Positions 5,156 through 5,774 of a stretch of DNA of 5,774 nt are shown in pieces; within the stretch, counting starts at the first letter, position 1; each line of letters starts with the position of its first letter. The translations under genes were made by a program, and so were the position numbers. The stretch lies in assembly GCA_902772745.1 (NCBI GenBank), contig CACYBV010000288.1:1-5774 (forward strand), given 5' to 3'. Origin of the DNA: an uncultured Eubacteriales bacterium (lineage in GTDB: Bacteria; Bacillota; Clostridia; Lachnospirales; Lachnospiraceae). The notes below the pieces were generated by a model. It saw nothing but the letters and a program-made list of their open reading frames with translations. It was not told the origin of the DNA and ran no database searches.

Positions 5156-5545
5156 TCAGCCTTTGAGATCCTCGATTTTTTCCTCGGCTGCTTCCTTCAC
5201 GTCCTCTGCTTTTTCCAAAGCAGCTTCCGCTTCCTCGCCCGCGTCTTCTTTCCTGCTGTCCGCCCAGTCTTCAGCCTTTTCCTTGCCGGCCTTCGCGGAA
5301 TTTAACAGGGATTTACCGAGGCCGGAGAAGGCTTCGCCGAAATCCTTTCCGGTTTCGCGCCAGGACCCGTCATTGAAAACGGTGCTTTCCTTTTCACCCT
5401 CGGGCAGCTTGTTTTCATCCTTGTCCGCCCAGTCGGTCGCCTTGTCGACGCCGTCCCTGACGACGCGCACGATGTTTTTTCCGAGGCCGGAGAAGGCCTC
5501 CCCCATATTTTTACCGGTTTCTTTCCACTGATCCTTCAATGCCAT
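5156..5545 (-). CDS. Small charged two-repeat protein of unknown function
   Basis: I do not recognise this 129-residue protein. It is rich in Ala, Glu, Lys and Asp, has no cysteine, no signal peptide and no clear membrane span. Residues 6-41 and 61-96 are two copies of a unit that starts W-[KR]-E-T-G-K, continues GEAFSGLGK and ends DWAD. A short acidic linker separates them. Residues 97-129 are an Ala/Glu/Lys-rich probable helix or coiled coil. The glycine-bearing repeats look like amphipathic helices and could touch membranes or another protein. The composition resembles stress or late-embryogenesis-like proteins, but this is only a resemblance. The start is supported by AGAAGGTG (5551-5558 on the minus strand) 5 bases upstream and by a good promoter, so it is a real, single-gene unit. 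Confidence 0.85.
   Translation of the reverse strand: MALKDQWKETGKNMGEAFSGLGKNIVRVVRDGVDKATDWADKDENKLPEGEKESTVFNDGSWRETGKDFGEAFSGLGKSLLNSAKAGKEKAEDWADSRKEDAGEEAEAALEKAEDVKEAAEEKIEDLKG
5258..5365 (-). repeat. Second copy of the 36-codon internal repeat
   Basis: This encodes residues 61-96 of the small charged protein. It is related to 5423-5530 at an offset of exactly 165 bases (55 codons). A 17-base block, CCGAGGCCGGAGAAGGC on the plus strand, is identical in both copies (5316-5332 and 5481-5497). The rest has diverged, mostly conservatively. Confidence 0.85.
5423..5530 (-). repeat. First copy of the 36-codon internal repeat
   Basis: This encodes residues 6-41 of the small charged protein and is the partner of 5258-5365. 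The shared protein core is ETGK, GEAFSGLGK and DWAD. An intragenic duplication is the simplest origin. Confidence 0.85.
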
Positions 5546-5586
5546 AAAAACACCTTCTTTCCTGTCTTTGCCGTATCGGCTATTTT

Positions 5587-5615
5587 ATTTTACGTGCTCC
5601 GTCCCTTTTTGTCAA
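5587..5615 (-). promoter_or_regulatory. Promoter of the small charged protein gene
   Basis: On the minus strand a -35 TTGACA (5610-5615) and a -10 TAAAAT (5587-5592) are separated by 17 bases. The start is expected near 5580, giving a leader of about 35 bases that contains the ribosome binding site. It is a strong sigma-A match, so the gene may be well expressed. Confidence 0.85.
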
Positions 5616-5628
5616 GTAAAGAGGTGAA

Positions 5629-5649
5629 TCCGCAATATACTGTTGCGGA
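5629..5649. repeat. Inverted repeat between divergent promoters
   Basis: TCCGCAA (5629-5635) and TTGCGGA (5643-5649) are perfect arms around a 7-base centre. It lies just upstream of the leftward -35 (5610-5615) and about 43 bases before the rightward -35. The position suits an operator or activator site, but the binding protein is unknown. No T-run follows, so it is not a terminator. Confidence 0.45.
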
Positions 5650-5691
5650 ACCGGACGGGGTAAAACGAAACGGTATCTCTCATAAAATTCG

Positions 5692-5720
5692 TTTGCATTT
5701 TTCGCGAAATTGTGTATAGT
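5692..5720 (+). promoter_or_regulatory. Promoter of the gene leaving the window
   Basis: A -35 TTTGCA (5692-5697) and a -10 TATAGT (5715-5720) have a 17-base spacer. The start is expected near 5727, 25 bases before the ATG. The spacer holds the perfect 10-base palindrome TTTCGCGAAA (5700-5709), a possible repressor site. Confidence 0.65.
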
Positions 5721-5751
5721 AGATATCAAAAGAAGACTGACGGAGGAGTAT

Positions 5752-5774
5752 ATGCTGTCCTTTTTGAACGACTA
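5752..5774 (+). CDS. 5' end of a gene cut by the window edge
   Basis: Only the first codons are present (MLSFLND, then TA...). The start is firm because GGAGGAG (5742-5748) lies 3 bases before the ATG and a promoter stands at the right distance. A Phe-x-x-Asp-Tyr type start resembles the N-terminus of low-specificity threonine aldolase / beta-eliminating lyase proteins, which often begin this way before SEGAHP. Eight codons are too few to be sure of this. Confidence 0.6.

Noticed and set aside
5022..5531. A 169-codon plus-strand open frame crossing the terminator
   Set aside because: It runs through the regulator's 3' end, the terminator hairpin and the antisense of the repeat protein. Its serine/phenylalanine-rich product mirrors the Glu/Lys/Ala-rich gene on the other strand.
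1..5774. CRISPR array, insertion sequence or prophage ends
   Set aside because: No regularly spaced repeats, transposase motifs or long terminal inverted repeats were seen. The only tandem similarity is the two-copy coding repeat at 5258-5530.

Overview
The window looks like chromosomal sequence from a moderately GC-rich member of the Bacillota, most likely class Clostridia. The pointers are a type III glutamine synthetase, a short DtxR-type metal regulator, strong GGAGG-type ribosome binding sites and near-consensus sigma-A promoters with 17-base spacers. Genus and species cannot be told from the sequence.

Layout: (1) 1-74, a tRNA-Tyr on the minus strand, cut by the window edge, with its own promoter. 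(2) 121-150, a compact divergent promoter region. (3) 147-2527, the most interesting part: a predicted retron. A promoter should start transcription at about 182, exactly where a structured non-coding RNA begins. The RNA has a short a1 arm (184-190), three small hairpins (199-274), one long hairpin (275-340) and an a2 arm complementary to a1 (351-357). A reverse transcriptase follows 27 bases later. The reverse transcriptase carries the retron hallmarks NAxxH and VTG, and it is fused in frame to a complete NAD(P)HX-epimerase-like (YjeF_N) domain. One base after its stop comes a DUF45/YgjP-type zinc metallopeptidase-like gene. (4) 2524-5137, a second transcription unit with a perfect-consensus promoter: type III glutamine synthetase, then a DtxR/MntR-family regulator, closed by a bidirectional terminator. 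(5) 5156-5545 on the minus strand, a small charged protein built of two 36-residue repeats, with its own promoter. (6) 5692-5774, a divergent promoter and the first eight codons of a gene that leaves the window.

Proposed working of the retron: the non-coding RNA would serve as primer and template for the reverse transcriptase, giving a branched RNA-DNA molecule whose DNA part copies roughly 275-340. The fused YjeF_N domain would be the effector, acting on nicotinamide nucleotides or a related ligand, and the coupled metallopeptidase may be an accessory. The domain assignments are visible in the sequence. The defence role and the effector chemistry are inference. I cannot place an RT-YjeF_N fusion in any retron type I remember, so it is the main candidate for something undescribed. 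The other genes look like ordinary housekeeping or regulatory loci.
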